The position numbers were made by a program, and so were the translations under genes. Below, piece by piece: positions 32,479 through 44,422 of a DNA stretch of 64,000 bases; the first letter of the stretch is position 1, and each line of letters starts with the position of its first letter. Source of the stretch: Euptelea pleiosperma (taxonomy: Eukaryota > Streptophyta > Magnoliopsida > Ranunculales > Eupteleaceae); NCBI GenBank assembly GCA_035048495.1, contig CM068546.1:13646435-13710434 (forward strand), read 5' to 3'. A model generated the notes under the pieces. That model was not told the origin of the DNA. It saw only the letters and a list, made by a program, of their open reading frames with translations, and ran no database searches.

Positions 32479-32870
32479 GTAGAACCTATCAAACCTAACC
32501 ATGCCGGATCTCTCTACAAACAACTTGAGTAGGGTGATTCCCCGAAAGGTGAAGCACCGAAACCTAGCAATCCTCCGTGGTTACTACTCAGGTTCACCTG
32601 ATGTTCAACTCTTTTTTTTTTTTTGTATCAACGAGCCAACTACCCAAATCTCTATCTTATACGATGAATGCACCATTTCAATGGTAGGAAACAGAAGAGG
32701 AAGATCACGAAGGTGAGAGATCAGGGCAAAATGGTCTTTTGCACTTGTTTTGATGGTCAAGTGACTTTGGATTGTAAGTCATAGATGGTCCGAACTGGTC
32801 AAAAGGGGTATTATGACAGCTGCAAACTACATGGGGGTATTGCAAATTACTTTTGAGACACAGTTACCCT

Positions 32871-33825
32871 ATATATAAGAATCTGTTTTAGAAATATAAA
32901 TAAATGACATGTTAAGTAATTAAATATTTATCAAGGGACATATCTATGAATTAATGACATTTGAAAGAGCAATTTTAGTAGAAGAAATTACGTGGTTAAG
33001 AGGGGTTGTTTTGAAAATATGAATAAAATGACATAATAATTAATTTAGTGATAATGAAGGTGCTATATTAATAATTAAGTAGTTTAATAAGGCATTTTTC
33101 TAATTAAGTTTTTTGAAAATAAATATTTTATTTAATAATGGGTGAATATGGTAAAAAGACATTTAATGAATTTTTTAGAAAGTTGATTGATTAGTTGTCT
33201 AATATTCCATTAAATAGATTGATTGATAGGCGGCGACGGTTTATACGAAGATCACTAATATGGTTTTAATGCTTAGCCGAACATTTTTCGAATAATTAGG
33301 TGCAAAGCCTACTATTTTTATTTTATTTTATTAAAGAACGGTGGATATGAAATGCACACTGGATCACCGCGTACCGCTATACATTATAGTGACGATTCAC
33401 ATAAATATGTACTGTTTTTCTTGATTAAATTGCTGACATTCATCAAGCTGATGAATAACTGAAGATCATGGGTGATCTGTAAAGTGGTAAGACATGGTAC
33501 ACAAGCTTGTGCCCAGGGGGAAGAAACAAGAAAATTTGGGTAAGCAACATGAGAGAATAAATGGGGGCTGTTCTTCAAGTATTCTTATTCTTGTAATTAT
33601 TGAAACGGACAACATGAGTGACAAGCACCACATTACGCACCCGGATCGTCATTTAGAAGAGTGGGAGAAAAAAAAACCTTTGTTTTGTCGGGCATCTATG
33701 ATATGGGAAATCAATGTATTGTGTGAGAACAATTTTTGTGCTTCCAGCCATGAATTACTTGGCGTAAGTCAATGTCTTGTGAGAATAATGTTTGTGCTTC
33801 CAGCCATGAATTACTTGGCGTCTAT

Positions 33826-33826
<1 letters not shown>
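32871..33826. other. No gene; AT-rich, with a ~55-bp direct duplication
   Basis: 33716-33770 and 33771-33821 repeat the phrase TTTGTGCTTCCAGCCATGAA TTACTTGGCG. The plus ORF 33494-33898 covers it and ends in (GA)n; it shows no family motif. Confidence 0.5.
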
Positions 33827-33886
<60 letters not shown>

Positions 33887-33926
33887 GATCAGTGCTGAAA
33901 GAGAGAGAGAGAGAGAGAGAGAGAGG
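33827..33926. repeat. (GA)n microsatellites, two tracts
   Basis: 33827-33884 and about 33900-33926 are pure GA repeats. The bases between and after them (GATCAGTGCTGATCC) form a small palindromic spacer. 33930-34240 is rich in CCGGATCCGATCC motifs, probably another MITE. Confidence 0.95.
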
Positions 33927-34245
33927 GATCAGTGCTGATCCGGACCGATCCCATAAGAAAATATGCCAATCCGGATCCGATCCGATAAGAGATTGGATAA
34001 CATAATTGTTTCCGGACCCGATCATATACGATTTAATCCACTAAATAAAATATTATAATTATATATTTTATCCACTCAAATTGAAGTGTTGTACAATAAT
34101 AATATAAAAATGCGCAAAATTATATTTATAATTACATATAACACATTATATCATATTTTATTATATAATTATATATATCGGATTGACATACATGGACCCG
34201 AAATTATTGGGTCGGATTTTCGGGTTGATCTGATCCATTGCCAGC

Positions 34246-34382
<137 letters not shown>

Positions 34383-34736
34383 GGTGTGTTAATGGGCCCA
34401 TTTGGGCTATAAGGCCCATCTGGCAGGCCCAAGCTTGGTACATTTTGATAGCAGGCCCTAAAATCAAGCCCTTGCCTGAGCGCAAGATTGGATGCATAAT
34501 GGGTCGGAACGACCCATTAACACTGGACTGTGATCTGTTGGTTGCCTTCGTTTTTTGACTGTAGGAAGGCGATTTGCGAAAATCATTAATATGTAGGTCA
34601 TATTTAGGATACCTAAGCGAATGATGCTATACCAAGCATAATCAACCCACAAAAATAGGCCATATTCGTCCCGTAAATATAACTGGTTATATAATCCAAT
34701 ATACTTCAGAATAAATAAAGAAATATTAAGCTGTAT

Positions 34737-34828
34737 GGCCTGTTTGGATTGCTATTTTGTGCCGTAAAAGAAATTTCATGCCAAAAAAATTCTTTTTCGG
34801 ATGCAAAGATGGCAATCCAAACAGGCCC
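34737..34828. mobile_element. Short Tourist-like MITE (GGCCTGTTTGGATTGC ends)
   Basis: It starts GGCCTGTTTGGATTGC and ends GGCAATCCAAACAGGCC, an inverted repeat of about 16 bases. The flanks are unclear. 34381-34736 and 34829-35091 hold no gene. Confidence 0.6.
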
Positions 34829-35091
34829 TTAAAATAGCATTATTGTGAGGTTACGGAAGGTTCGAAGATGATTATTGAAACCAAACAGGCCCTTAAAACT
34901 GCATTAGTAAAAAATTTTTTTGCCCATCTCTTCTGATCCAGCTTCACCCACCTAGCTGCATTTGTAATATAACAAGAAATTGGGTTTAGATTTTCTTTTT
35001 GAAAAGCCTCTTCACATTCTTTGAACAGGGATTCAGAAAGGATTTTGCGAATTTAGACATTTTGTTTTAAAAATTCCCATCCATTGTATAC

Positions 35092-35432
35092 CAATGTTTT
35101 CATACCTGGACTAGTCATCGAACTGGTCAAGGGGCCGGTTCACTGGTCACCAATTCAACCATCGGGTCTACTGGGTCAAACCGCCAAATGGCAACTCTTT
35201 GGGGATAACTGGACCACGATTGTTTTGCCCGCCCTTTGGTGAACAACCCCCGGGTCACCGGTTCAACCCATTTTCAGGTCAACTGGGTCACCGATTCAAC
35301 CGGTCGGGCCGAGTGGGTTTTAAGAATGTGAACAGTTTTTTCACAAATTGCTGGATCGAGATCAACCCAACCCGGTTTTTTGACCAGGTCTCCGGTTCGA
35401 TTGGCCAGGCTGGGCCGGGTTTAATCACATTG
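35092..35432. mobile_element. hAT-type MITE, GGTTCAACC/CCGGTTC-rich (341 bp)
   Basis: It starts CAATGTTTTCATACCTGG and ends AATCACATTG, with a perfect 8-bp duplication TTGTATAC at 35084-35091 and 35433-35440. The plus ORF 35199-35462 lies inside it and is not credible. 35500-35760 has CAAGCCCAACC-type repeats of another element. Confidence 0.82.
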
Positions 35433-35905
35433 TTGTATACATCCTTATCAAAAGCTACTTAGATTAATACCTATATTTTTTCGGAACTCAACATTCCGAA
35501 GTCTAATGGGTCGGGCTTGTGCTAGGCCTAGGTCTACCCAAGCCCATGATGAGCCTAGTAGACTTGTCCAAGCCCAACCTATGAAAATATCTACATGTTC
35601 AAGCCCAACCTTAGGCGGCTTGTCAACTCATCTTGGGCCGTGCCGAGTTGAGCCAGACCCCACAACACATTTCTAGTTGGGCCCATGCTTGTAATCAGCC
35701 AAAATTTGTCCACTAGCTCATTCGAGCCAATCTCAAAAGCCCATTTAAAGCTAAGTTGGGGCTACTATAGTTTTCAGAATGTGAAAAAGGTGACATGAAA
35801 TAAATAAAATTCTTCTTCACGTTAAGAATGTAAAATGAAGAAAGGAAACCCCACAACTGTTATTTGAACAAAAAAAAAAAAAAAAAAAAATCAATTAAAG
35901 ACTAA

Positions 35906-36346
35906 GGGGGTGTTTGGATTGCCATTTTCAAAAAAGATTTATTTTGAAAATATGACTTTCCTGAAAATAGATTTTGAAAATGTGTTTTTTTAAAAGGTCA
36001 TTTGAATCATCATTAATGCAAAATGTCTTTATCTTCTCTTAGTGGGCCCCACTACTATAATGTCTTTACTTTTTTGGAAGGGGATTTCTACCAAAAACTG
36101 TTTATTTGTTTATTATGTTCATTGAGCTAGCAAAATACAAAAAGTCTTTTTTACTTGAAAAACAGCTTTCAGTTTTTTTTATTTTTTTTTAATATATAAA
36201 AGACTTTCTGGCTTAAAAAATATAATTTTATGGAATAAATACTTAAAAAAAAAATGCTCATCCAAACAATCTATTATTTTGAAAAAAGTTTTTTTTGAGT
36301 AAAAAAAGACTTTTCCAAGTCTAAAAAAGCCGATCCAAACACCCTC
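35906..36346. mobile_element. Tourist-like MITE (GGGGGTGTTTGGAT ends)
   Basis: It starts GGGGGTGTTTGGATTGCC and ends GATCCAAACACCCTC, flanked by TAA on both sides. 441 bp, AT-rich interior with AAAAAGTC-like repeats. Confidence 0.8.
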
Positions 36347-36361
36347 TAATGGTGTGCTTGT

Positions 36362-36678
36362 CACTCATGTTGTCAAAATGTTTGTCAAAATCGAGTGGGA
36401 GTTAATCTCAGCCATCGATATGAAGCATAGTGGATCTCAGCCACTCATTATTGAAGCCATATAAAATAAGAGGGGGTATAAGAAAATCAGAGTCACTTGT
36501 TATATTGATAGTGGGTGGCCCGTGCACTCAGCACTCCCCGTCAAAGCATTTGCCAAAATCAGGTGTGAGTGGCTGAGATCCACCGTCCATTTGGGGGATA
36601 AGATCTCGGCCCTTCTTTGTTGAAACAAATAAGAGGGGGTATAAGTGGGGAGACAACTTCCCTGTTTTGTTATATAGA
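36362..36678 (-). mobile_element. Two adjoining mini-Helitron copies
   Basis: 36362-36506 is a copy lacking the terminal hairpin. 36508-36678 reads, on the minus strand, from TCTATATAACAAAAC to GGGCCACCCACTA, with the usual A at its 5' flank (T at 36679). The terminal CTRR is mutated. Same family as 28851. Confidence 0.6.
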
Positions 36679-36969
36679 TAGAAAAGTGACGGGCAGAGGT
36701 TTAAATTTTGAGAAGTAACTTCTCTTAAAACTCGAAAGTTAAAAATTTTAGCTATTGTTTTAGTTAATTTTTAAATTCTCATAAACGAAAAGAGATGACA
36801 CACACACACATCCAAACTATCTTTATGACTTTTTAAGTTAAAAAAATTATAAGTTACTTTTTTATGTGTTCTCAAATACCTTCCGGTGAAGTAGTGTATT
36901 GGCCAGTCATTTATGCCCATGCATGCTAAAGCACGGACCATCGAAAAATTTGAATAGATTATTAATCTA

Positions 36970-37884
36970 ATGCCCTACACACCAACTGACAAGATTAAGA
37001 AATCTTGGACTCGGTCCAAACAAGCTGTCAGGTATGATTCCTCTCTCGCTTCACAGGTAGTATCCCTGTTTCTATTGGAAAGCTTCAAGAGCTAAGACAA
37101 TTTTCTTTAGCTGGAAATAGATCGTCGGGATAGATCCCCTCCTCTTCGGCAACCTCACTCATTCGAATCAGCTCTCTTTAGCAAATAACGAATTAAAAGG
37201 AAGCATTCCTTCGAGTCTCGAGAAATGTAAATATTTGAAATTCATAGACCTGCCTTTTTCAAATAACTTGAATGGAACCACACCTGAACAAAGTTATTGG
37301 GGTCTTCCCTTTCTATCAATTTCCCAAAACTTATCTCACAACTCATTCATTGGTTCTGTCCCATTGGAATGGTTAACTTGAAAAATCTTCGGGTGTTGGA
37401 CATTTCTGAGAATAAATTGTCTGGTGAAATTCCCAGTACACTAGGTGATTGTAAGAGATTATAACGACTTCACATGGAGGGTAACTACTTTCAAGGAAAC
37501 ATTCTTCAATCTCTGAGTTATTTAAGAGTTCTTCAAGATTTAGATCTTTCGTGCAACAACTTGTCAGGCCAAATTCCAAAATTCGCTTCCCTTTTTTGCA
37601 TATTTTGAATCTTTCTTTCAACCATCTTGAGGGTGAAGTACCAAATGGAGTTTTTATAAATGCGAGTGCAATTTCAGTTGTTGCAAATAATAAGCGTTAT
37701 TGTGGAGGTATCCTTGAATTGCCGTTGCCTAATATTAATGGCCCCATCCAAGATCCTAAGAGACAGGTGCAATCTCTTTCGTTCAAAATTATAATCGCAA
37801 TAACTAGTGCGGTGATATGTTTTGTTTCGATTATGTCTTTTCTTACTCTTTACTTGAGAAGAAAGTCAAGAAACAAACCAACCC
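36970..37884 (+). pseudogene. LRR receptor-like kinase (Xa21/EFR type): LRRs and transmembrane segment
   Basis: Several frames together give leucine-rich repeats (NLGLGPNKLSGMIP, GSIPVSIGKLQELRQFSLAGN, LSLANNELKGSIPSSLEKC, LRVLDISENKLSGEIPSTLGDC, LQDLDLSCNNLSGQIP, LNLSFNHLEGEVP). Then comes the CGG-type cap (RYCGGILELPLP), a hydrophobic membrane span near 37790-37852 and a basic stop RRKSRNKP. Such proteins perceive extracellular ligands at the plasma membrane. The N-terminal half is absent. Frameshifts occur after LSLHR and near 37600, with stops at about 37122 and 37461. The gene breaks off at the LTR element inserted at 37885. Confidence 0.88.
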
Positions 37885-39537
37885 TGAAATTTCACCGGTC
37901 CGTTCTCTTTAACTCAATATACCTAGAAAGAGGGGTTGATTAGGTAATTTAAAATTAATTACCCACACAGTTTTATTGGACGATGGTAAGGGGATAAAAT
38001 CGTATGCCTTAGTTGTTTGATAAAACGATTATCACAACTGACTCAAATCAAATATACCTCCGTGGTATATTGTATTTTTGTCGTTTGATCTAATCAAAAT
38101 AGATTGCAGAATTCAAATAAACAATCGCACAATACAAGAGATTTTTACGTGGAAACCTTAGCCAAGGAAAAAACCACGGGACTACGTCCAGACGGAAAGT
38201 ATCACTAACTGAAAAGTTAAACGAAACAAAGGTTACCTACGCAGCACCGTTGCAAATACAGCTTCCAACCTTATCTAAGGCCTACTGCCGATACGTCCAC
38301 GTCCTCTGAATCAACGCCACGAATCTACGCGCGCCCTTTCAGCCAAGAAGCCTTATCCGCTTATTCAGTTTGGTACACCCCAAACCTACCATCGATTGGC
38401 TCCTCCAATCTTAATTCTCAACACTCCCGCCTTTGCAGAAGGTGAAGGATTCAGTACACCCTGAACCCTAAGTTGCTCAAAAGGTATTGAGTCACACTGG
38501 TACACTCAGGCTTACTAGGTTGAATATAGAATTGGAAAACCTAGGCTGAGTAAAGATTAAGCTCTTGGCTTTAATCGAGAAGAGAAGAAGCTCACAAGAT
38601 GTGAATAGAAAATAAGCTCCTTGCTCTTCGAATGGACACTCTAATAAATACAACCTTTGCTTATCTTTCTTAAGTCACTCTGTGTGTCTGTGTGTTTCTA
38701 GAGAAGGCATAGAAGGGATTTATTTATAGAATTCAAAGACCCTGAGTCGTGTGGAATGTGGGATAATGGAACCTAAAATTTCGGATATGAGAAAGACCGA
38801 TTCTGTTCAAAGTCCAATCGATTGTACACTTGGTCCAATCGATTGGGGATAAGTGTCCAATTGATTGGGCTCAATAAGTTTTCTGTTCCGAAGGCACTAA
38901 TCGATTGCAAAGGGTTCTCTAATCGATTTGACTCATATAACTTTTTGTCCCGAAGACACCAATCGATTACACAGAGTCTCCAATCGATTGTACTCAGATA
39001 GATTTTTGTCCCAAAGGCTCCAATCAATTTCACAGAGTCTCCAATCGATTGTACTCAAATATGTTTCTGCCTCGTAGTCTCCAATTGATTACACAGTGTA
39101 TCCAATCGATTGGACTCACATGAGTTTCTGCCTTGTAGTCTCCAATCGATTACACAGTGTGTCTAATCGATTGGGCTATGTCCAATCGATTGGACTATCC
39201 CATTAGTCAATATAATTGACTTTGACTCGAATCTATCCAATGAATAAGTTTGACCATTATATTTTATTCATTTTAATCAACTCCTATGGCCACTAAGTCA
39301 CTTACCTTCCTAATCGAGCATACACGATCGTTAACTGACAAATCGACAGTTACTCAGATGACTCCTGTCATCAACCGTCTGATTCTTGCTGTCTCTGTCT
39401 TTTAGTCTTCATGTAGTTGGTGAAGTATGCGTACCACGACATCTTCACGCTACACTAGTGCTCGTAGGAACGGTTACAAGAATGTTTTTATGTCAAACGG
39501 AATCTTTGCCAAATTGAATATGAAAATATTCCTTACA
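37885..39537 (-). mobile_element. 3' LTR of a Copia-type element (1653 bp)
   Basis: A direct copy of 42498-44188, bounded TGAAATTTCACC and CCTTACA on the plus strand. On the minus strand the polypurine tract GCCAAAGGGGGAGAC (39552-39538) directly precedes its TGTAAGG start, so this is the 3' LTR of a minus-strand element. AACCC (37880-37884) and AACCT (44189-44193) are the target duplication with one mismatch. It contains 14 CAATCGATTG-type motifs at 38814-39196. Confidence 0.88.
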
Positions 39538-41433
39538 GTCTCCCCCTTTGGCAATTCTGTGACAAAAAATATTTAATCATATAAAAGGTAAAAATAGAAA
39601 ATACAATCTCACCCTCTTACATGATTCACTCACTATCTCACACTCTCTTTGAGATAATCGATTAGATATAGTGTAATGACTTTTGATCTGTTCCCTGCAT
39701 ATTCTACTAACAATATATATCATGTAATATCATCGGCAATCAATAAATCATATAAAATACAGTGAGATAATTATGCACATCACAAGTAGAGAAATTGGAA
39801 AAATAATGCAAAATTTTTCTCCCCCTATCTCATGCATCAACAATTTCTCTCCCCCTATCTCATGCATCAACTTATTTTTACCGCTATGATTTTCTCTCCC
39901 CCTTTTTGTCACGGATTGACAAAGGCACACAAATATAAGCAAATAACAAGTATGCAATGAATATCATCATGAAGAATAAGTGCATATGTGCAACATGATA
40001 ACAAGTATAAAGACTAAAAGATAGGCATGACGCATAGTCTAAATACATCAATGATTTAAATTTTGGTGAAACCATTTAACCAATCTTAAATATTTTTCAA
40101 ATGAATTTTAAAATTTTAAATTATCTCTGAAAAGATTTACAACTCTCAGAACTCAAATCAGATCAATCCGAAAATGGTCAAATCTGAAGAATGCTAAAAT
40201 TCATGTAAAGTCAAGTTAAATACAATGCATAATGAGTTTAAATGTGATTGGCACTAACAAATATCAAACCTAGGATTTTAGATTTAACTACTCAGTTTAA
40301 TCTTGAATAGTTCAAATACAGTTAATCTATGCCATTTATCAGAGCCAGTCAGTCAAACTAGTACGCTTTAGTTGAATTTTCAATTTCTTTCACTTGGGTG
40401 TACTGTGATCTGACTATACACTTCTTAGGTTACACGACAGATGTTAGTAAAAAATCTAAATACTTTACTCAAAATATGGAGGTATCCTGTATCCAATCAT
40501 GAAATTCTCATTAGAGCTAATAGGTTCTCACTTAACTCTCTAATTTCAAGTGTATTTGCCAATGTGATTTCATATTACTTTTGTAGCAAACATGATTATT
40601 TTTTACTCACTTGTTTTACTAGAATTTTATTTTTCAAGTTCTCATCTTTTGACACTTTGGTCTGTTTGGTAGCTTTCACACTCGGTCGGTATGGTATCCT
40701 CTGCAGCATTAAGTAATCAGAATTTTATATAGATCGGGGCCATACAGATTTTACCACATCTACTTGAGGTAGCTCTTTCCATGGTGAACTATCACACAGG
40801 GAGGCCAACAGTCGATTTTATTACAATTTCAAAATCAACTGAAAGAAGGAATACAACTAATTTTAAGTAATGAAAAGTAGAAGTTTATTCCTGATTCCCA
40901 TAGAGTACTAGATTTATTACCTCAATCAAATCCAGTCCCAACCAGTGTCAGTCAGTGTGCATGTGAATAACAAGTTAAAACTTATGAACATCCACTAACT
41001 GAGAATTAGTAAAATAGACTAATCTTCTAAATATTCTAGAGTTTTCTACAATGATCTAGTCTCAATTTACTCTGTGTCAAGTCATAGTTCTAGAATTTTC
41101 TAGAGTTAATGCCCATCATACTAAAAACACTTATGCAATGCACAACTCTAAAATAAAATCCTAAACATGACACAAAATAATTTTTTAATTTTCAAATTTT
41201 CTATTTTATTTTTGAATACATGAATTCAAAACAATGCAAATAAGCATGACACAAAACAAATAGAAAACTATGAAGAAAACAAAAACCTAAAACAAAATTA
41301 TACACCTAACTCACAAAAGATATACAATCATAGAATAGAGAAGAATGTAAAGAACCACATTTATTCAATCAATGTGACAAGTGCCACTAGACTTCATAAG
41401 GAATTCATTCCAAATAGAATCTAGATTTATCGG
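39538..41433 (-). other. Internal region of the Copia-type element without pol
   Basis: About 1.9 kb of AT-rich sequence between gag remnant and polypurine tract, with no protease, integrase, reverse transcriptase or RNase H motif. CTCCCCCTATCTCATGCATC occurs twice (39820, 39852). The ORFs at 39748-40716 lack family motifs. The element is therefore non-autonomous. Confidence 0.65.
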
Positions 41434-42408
41434 TCATTCCTTTCTCACCCATATGGTCTTATACCTTTTAGGTGGGTTCTTTTTCTTTGCCATTTGTTTA
41501 GGCGGTGAATAAAGATCGACATTTCTCTTTTTATTTGTCATTTTATTCTGAGCCATTTGAGTTTGGGTGCCCTTGAGTTTTATAAGGCTTGCAATCTCTC
41601 TTCTCAAGACATTCGACTTTTGATGCAAGGCTGTCATTTTATGGAATAGATCTCTTTGGTTCCCATATGATTTTTTCTTGGCAGGAACCATGGTATCTTT
41701 CCTCTTTTGAAAGCAATTCTTACTTAGGTGACTTTTAGCCCTACAGTAATTACAAACAGGTGCATGTATAACTGGTTTAGGTCTAGGTTGATCAACCTGT
41801 GGTGTGAAATGAACTTTGGCTTTTACAAATTTAGTTCCTGAAGACATTGGAGTATTAGCAGTATCAACATATCCAAGTCCCCGCTTGTCTCCACATCTTT
41901 GTCCCACACTAAGAATCTCATTTAATTTCTCAGTGCTTTGAGAAATATAGGGCAAGTCCTTTTCCAGTTGAATTAGATCAAGTTCAAGTGATTTCCTCTT
42001 CTCCAGACATTTTTGATACTCAGTTTCAAGAAATTTAACTTTGTCTTGGAGGCTAGTTTTTTCTTCTTCATGCTATCTAAAAATAGTTTCTTATTTTTTA
42101 TGCTCACTTTCAAAAGAAATTTTAGCATTCGTATAAGTTTGGAACTCGCATTCCAAGAACTTGTTTCTTTCTTGAAGAGATTTATTCTCTTCCCTAAGTT
42201 AACCAACTAGCACAGATAATTCATTATTGTCTAGTTTACAATCAAAATTTTCAGAGTCAAGAAATTCAACTCTATTAATCAATTTCTTATTTGCTTTGGT
42301 TAGTCTAAAGCTTTTTTTATATAGCTTTTGATAAGCAGTATAAAGATTGCCTTGATCTTCACTGTCTAAGTCACTATGGCTATTGACAGTGAACCCTTCT
42401 TTAGGCAT
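41434..42408 (-). pseudogene. Copia-type gag remnant with CCHC zinc knuckle
   Basis: Three minus-strand frames in series. The first (42408-42199) and second (42206-41973) are Lys-rich and coiled-coil-like. The third (41955-41434) has the GLGY motif (GDKRGLGYVD) and a zinc knuckle CNYCRAKSHLSKNC, then a basic tail. GLGY before a CCHC knuckle is typical of plant Copia gag. Gag packages element RNA. Frame breaks show decay. The GVG/pol region that should follow is missing. Confidence 0.72.
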
Positions 42409-42480
42409 ATTTATAAATGAAAAGAATGAACTGATTTTGTAGGAATCTAAATTCAGGTGATTAAATCTTTAATAGAATAA

Positions 42481-42495
42481 CCCGCTTTGATACCA
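42481..42495 (-). other. Primer-binding site for initiator tRNA-Met
   Basis: On the minus strand TGGTATCAAAGCGGG lies two bases after the end of the 5' LTR (42498). It matches the usual plant primer site with one change. This fixes the element's orientation. Confidence 0.85.
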
Positions 42496-42497
42496 AT

Positions 42498-44188
42498 TGA
42501 AATTTCACCGGTCCGTTCTCTTTAACTCAATATACCTAGAACGGGGGGTTGATTAGGTAATTTAAATTAATTACCTACAGAGTTTTACTGGACGATAATA
42601 AGGGGATAAAATCGCATGCCTTAGTTGTTTGATAAAACGATTATCACAACCGACTCAAATCAAATATACCTCCGTGGTATATTGTCTTCTTGCCGTTTGA
42701 TCTAATCAAAATAGATTGCGGAATTCAAACAAACAATCGCACAAGATAAGAGATTTTTACGTGGAAACCTTAGCCAAGGAAAAAATCACGGGACCACGTC
42801 CAGACGAAAAATATCACTAATTGAAAAGTTAAACGAAACAAAGGTTACCTACGCAGCATCGTTGCAAATACAGCTTCCAACTTTATCCAAGGCCTACTGC
42901 CGATGCGTCCACGTCCTCTGAATCAACGTCACGAATCCACGTGCGCCCTTCCAGCCAAGAAGCTTTATCCGCTTATTCAGTTTGGTACACCCCAAATCTA
43001 CCGTCAATAGGCTCCTCCGATCTTAATTCTCAACACTCCCGCCTTTGCAGAAGGTGAAGGATTCAGTACACCCTGAACCCTAAGTTGCTCAAAAGGTGTT
43101 GAGTCACACTGGTACACTCAGGCTTACTAGGTTGAATATAGAATCGAAAAACCTAGGCTGAGTAAAGATCAAGCTCTTGGCTTTGATCAAGAAGAGAAGA
43201 AGCTCACAAGATGTGAATGGAAAATAAGTTTCTTGCTCTTCGAGTGGACACTTTAATAAATACAACCTTTGCTTCTCTTTCTTGAGTCACTCTATGTCTC
43301 TGTGTGTCTGTGTGTTTCTAGAGAAGGCATAGAAGGGGTTTATTTATAGAATTCAAAGACCCTGAGTCGTGTGGAATGTGGGATAATGGAACCTAGAATT
43401 TTGGATCTGGGAAAGACCGATTCTATTTAAAGTCCAATCGATTGTACACTTGGTCCAATCGATTGGGCCATGTCCAATCGATTGGGGATAAGTGTCCAAT
43501 CGATTGGGCTCAATAAGTTTTCTGTTCCGAAGGCACCAATCGATTGCACAGGTTCTCCAATCGATTTGACTCATATAACTTTCTGTCCCAAAGGCATCAA
43601 TTGATTACACAGAGTCTCCAATCGATTATACTTAGATAGATTTCTATCTCGAAGGCTCCAATCGATTTCACAGAGTCTCCAATCGATTGTACTCAAATAT
43701 GTTTCTGCCTTGTAGTCTCCAATCGATTACGTAGTGTATCCAATCGATTAGACTCAAATGAGTTTCTGCCTTGTAGTCTCCAATCGATTACACAGTGTGT
43801 CCAATCGATTGGGCTATGTCCAATCGATTGGGATTACATGTCCAATCGATTGGACTATCCCATTAGTCAATATAATTGACTTTGACTCAGATTTGTCCAA
43901 TGACTAAGTTTGACCATTATATTTTATTCATTTTAATCATATGGCCACTAAGTCACTTACCTTCCTAATCGAGCGTACACGATCGTTAACCGACAAATCG
44001 ACAGTTACTCAGATGACTCATGTCGTAAACCGTCTGATTTTTGCTCTGTCTTTTAGTCTTCACGAAGTTGGCGAAGTATGCGTACCACGACATCTTCACG
44101 CGACACTAGTGCTCGTAAGAACGGTTACAAGAATGTTTTTATGTCAAACAGAATCTTTGCCAAATTGAATATGAAAATATTCCTTACA
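42498..44188 (-). mobile_element. 5' LTR of the Copia-type element (1691 bp)
   Basis: Nearly identical to 37885-39537, but with 16 CAATCGATTG-type motifs (about 43436-43853) instead of 14, which explains most of the length difference. The high similarity of the two LTRs argues for a fairly recent insertion compared with the decayed kinase gene around it. Confidence 0.88.
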
Positions 44189-44422
44189 AACCTCAACATC
44201 TTTCTTGGGCAATTGGTATTTAAGGGTCTTTTACAAAGAGCTACTTAAAGCAACTGGCGGATTCACTTCAGCCAATTTGATTGGTGTGGGAAGTTTTGGC
44301 TCTGTATACAAGGGAATTCTTCATCAAGATGGAACACTTGTTGCAGTGAAGGTACTCAACCTTCAACAACGAGGAGCTTTTAAGAGTTTCATAGCTGAAC
44401 GTGGAGTCCTAAGAAAAATTTG
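44189..44422 (+). pseudogene. LRR receptor-like kinase: juxtamembrane and kinase N-lobe
   Basis: The gene resumes directly after the LTR with [20 protein letters not shown] and the glycine loop [11 protein letters not shown], then [17 protein letters not shown] with the ATP-binding Lys. It stops at LRK where a second LTR element inserts (44423). One codon change gives AERGV where the family usually has an acidic residue and Cys. Confidence 0.88.

Larger units (their letters stand above)
28228..32870. mobile_element. Large long-TIR element (4.6 kb), Mutator-like, filled with insertions
   Basis: 28228 to about 28400 and about 32700-32870 are inverted copies over ~170 bp: TCTCAAAAGTAATTTGCAAT, then ACCCCC, TGTAGTTTGCAG, GACCATCTATGACTTA and TGCAAAAGACCAT. 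No matching flanking duplication was found, so the class is tentative. Between the arms lie mini-Helitrons (28851-29874), a Helitron (29875-32050) and a family P MITE (32079-32478). At 32503-32605 a short plus-strand stretch may be a kinase fragment (see findings). Confidence 0.6.

Noticed and set aside
33494..33898. 134-residue plus ORF before the GA tract
   Set aside because: Its C-terminal part is a direct duplication followed by (GA)n, and the rest has no family motif.
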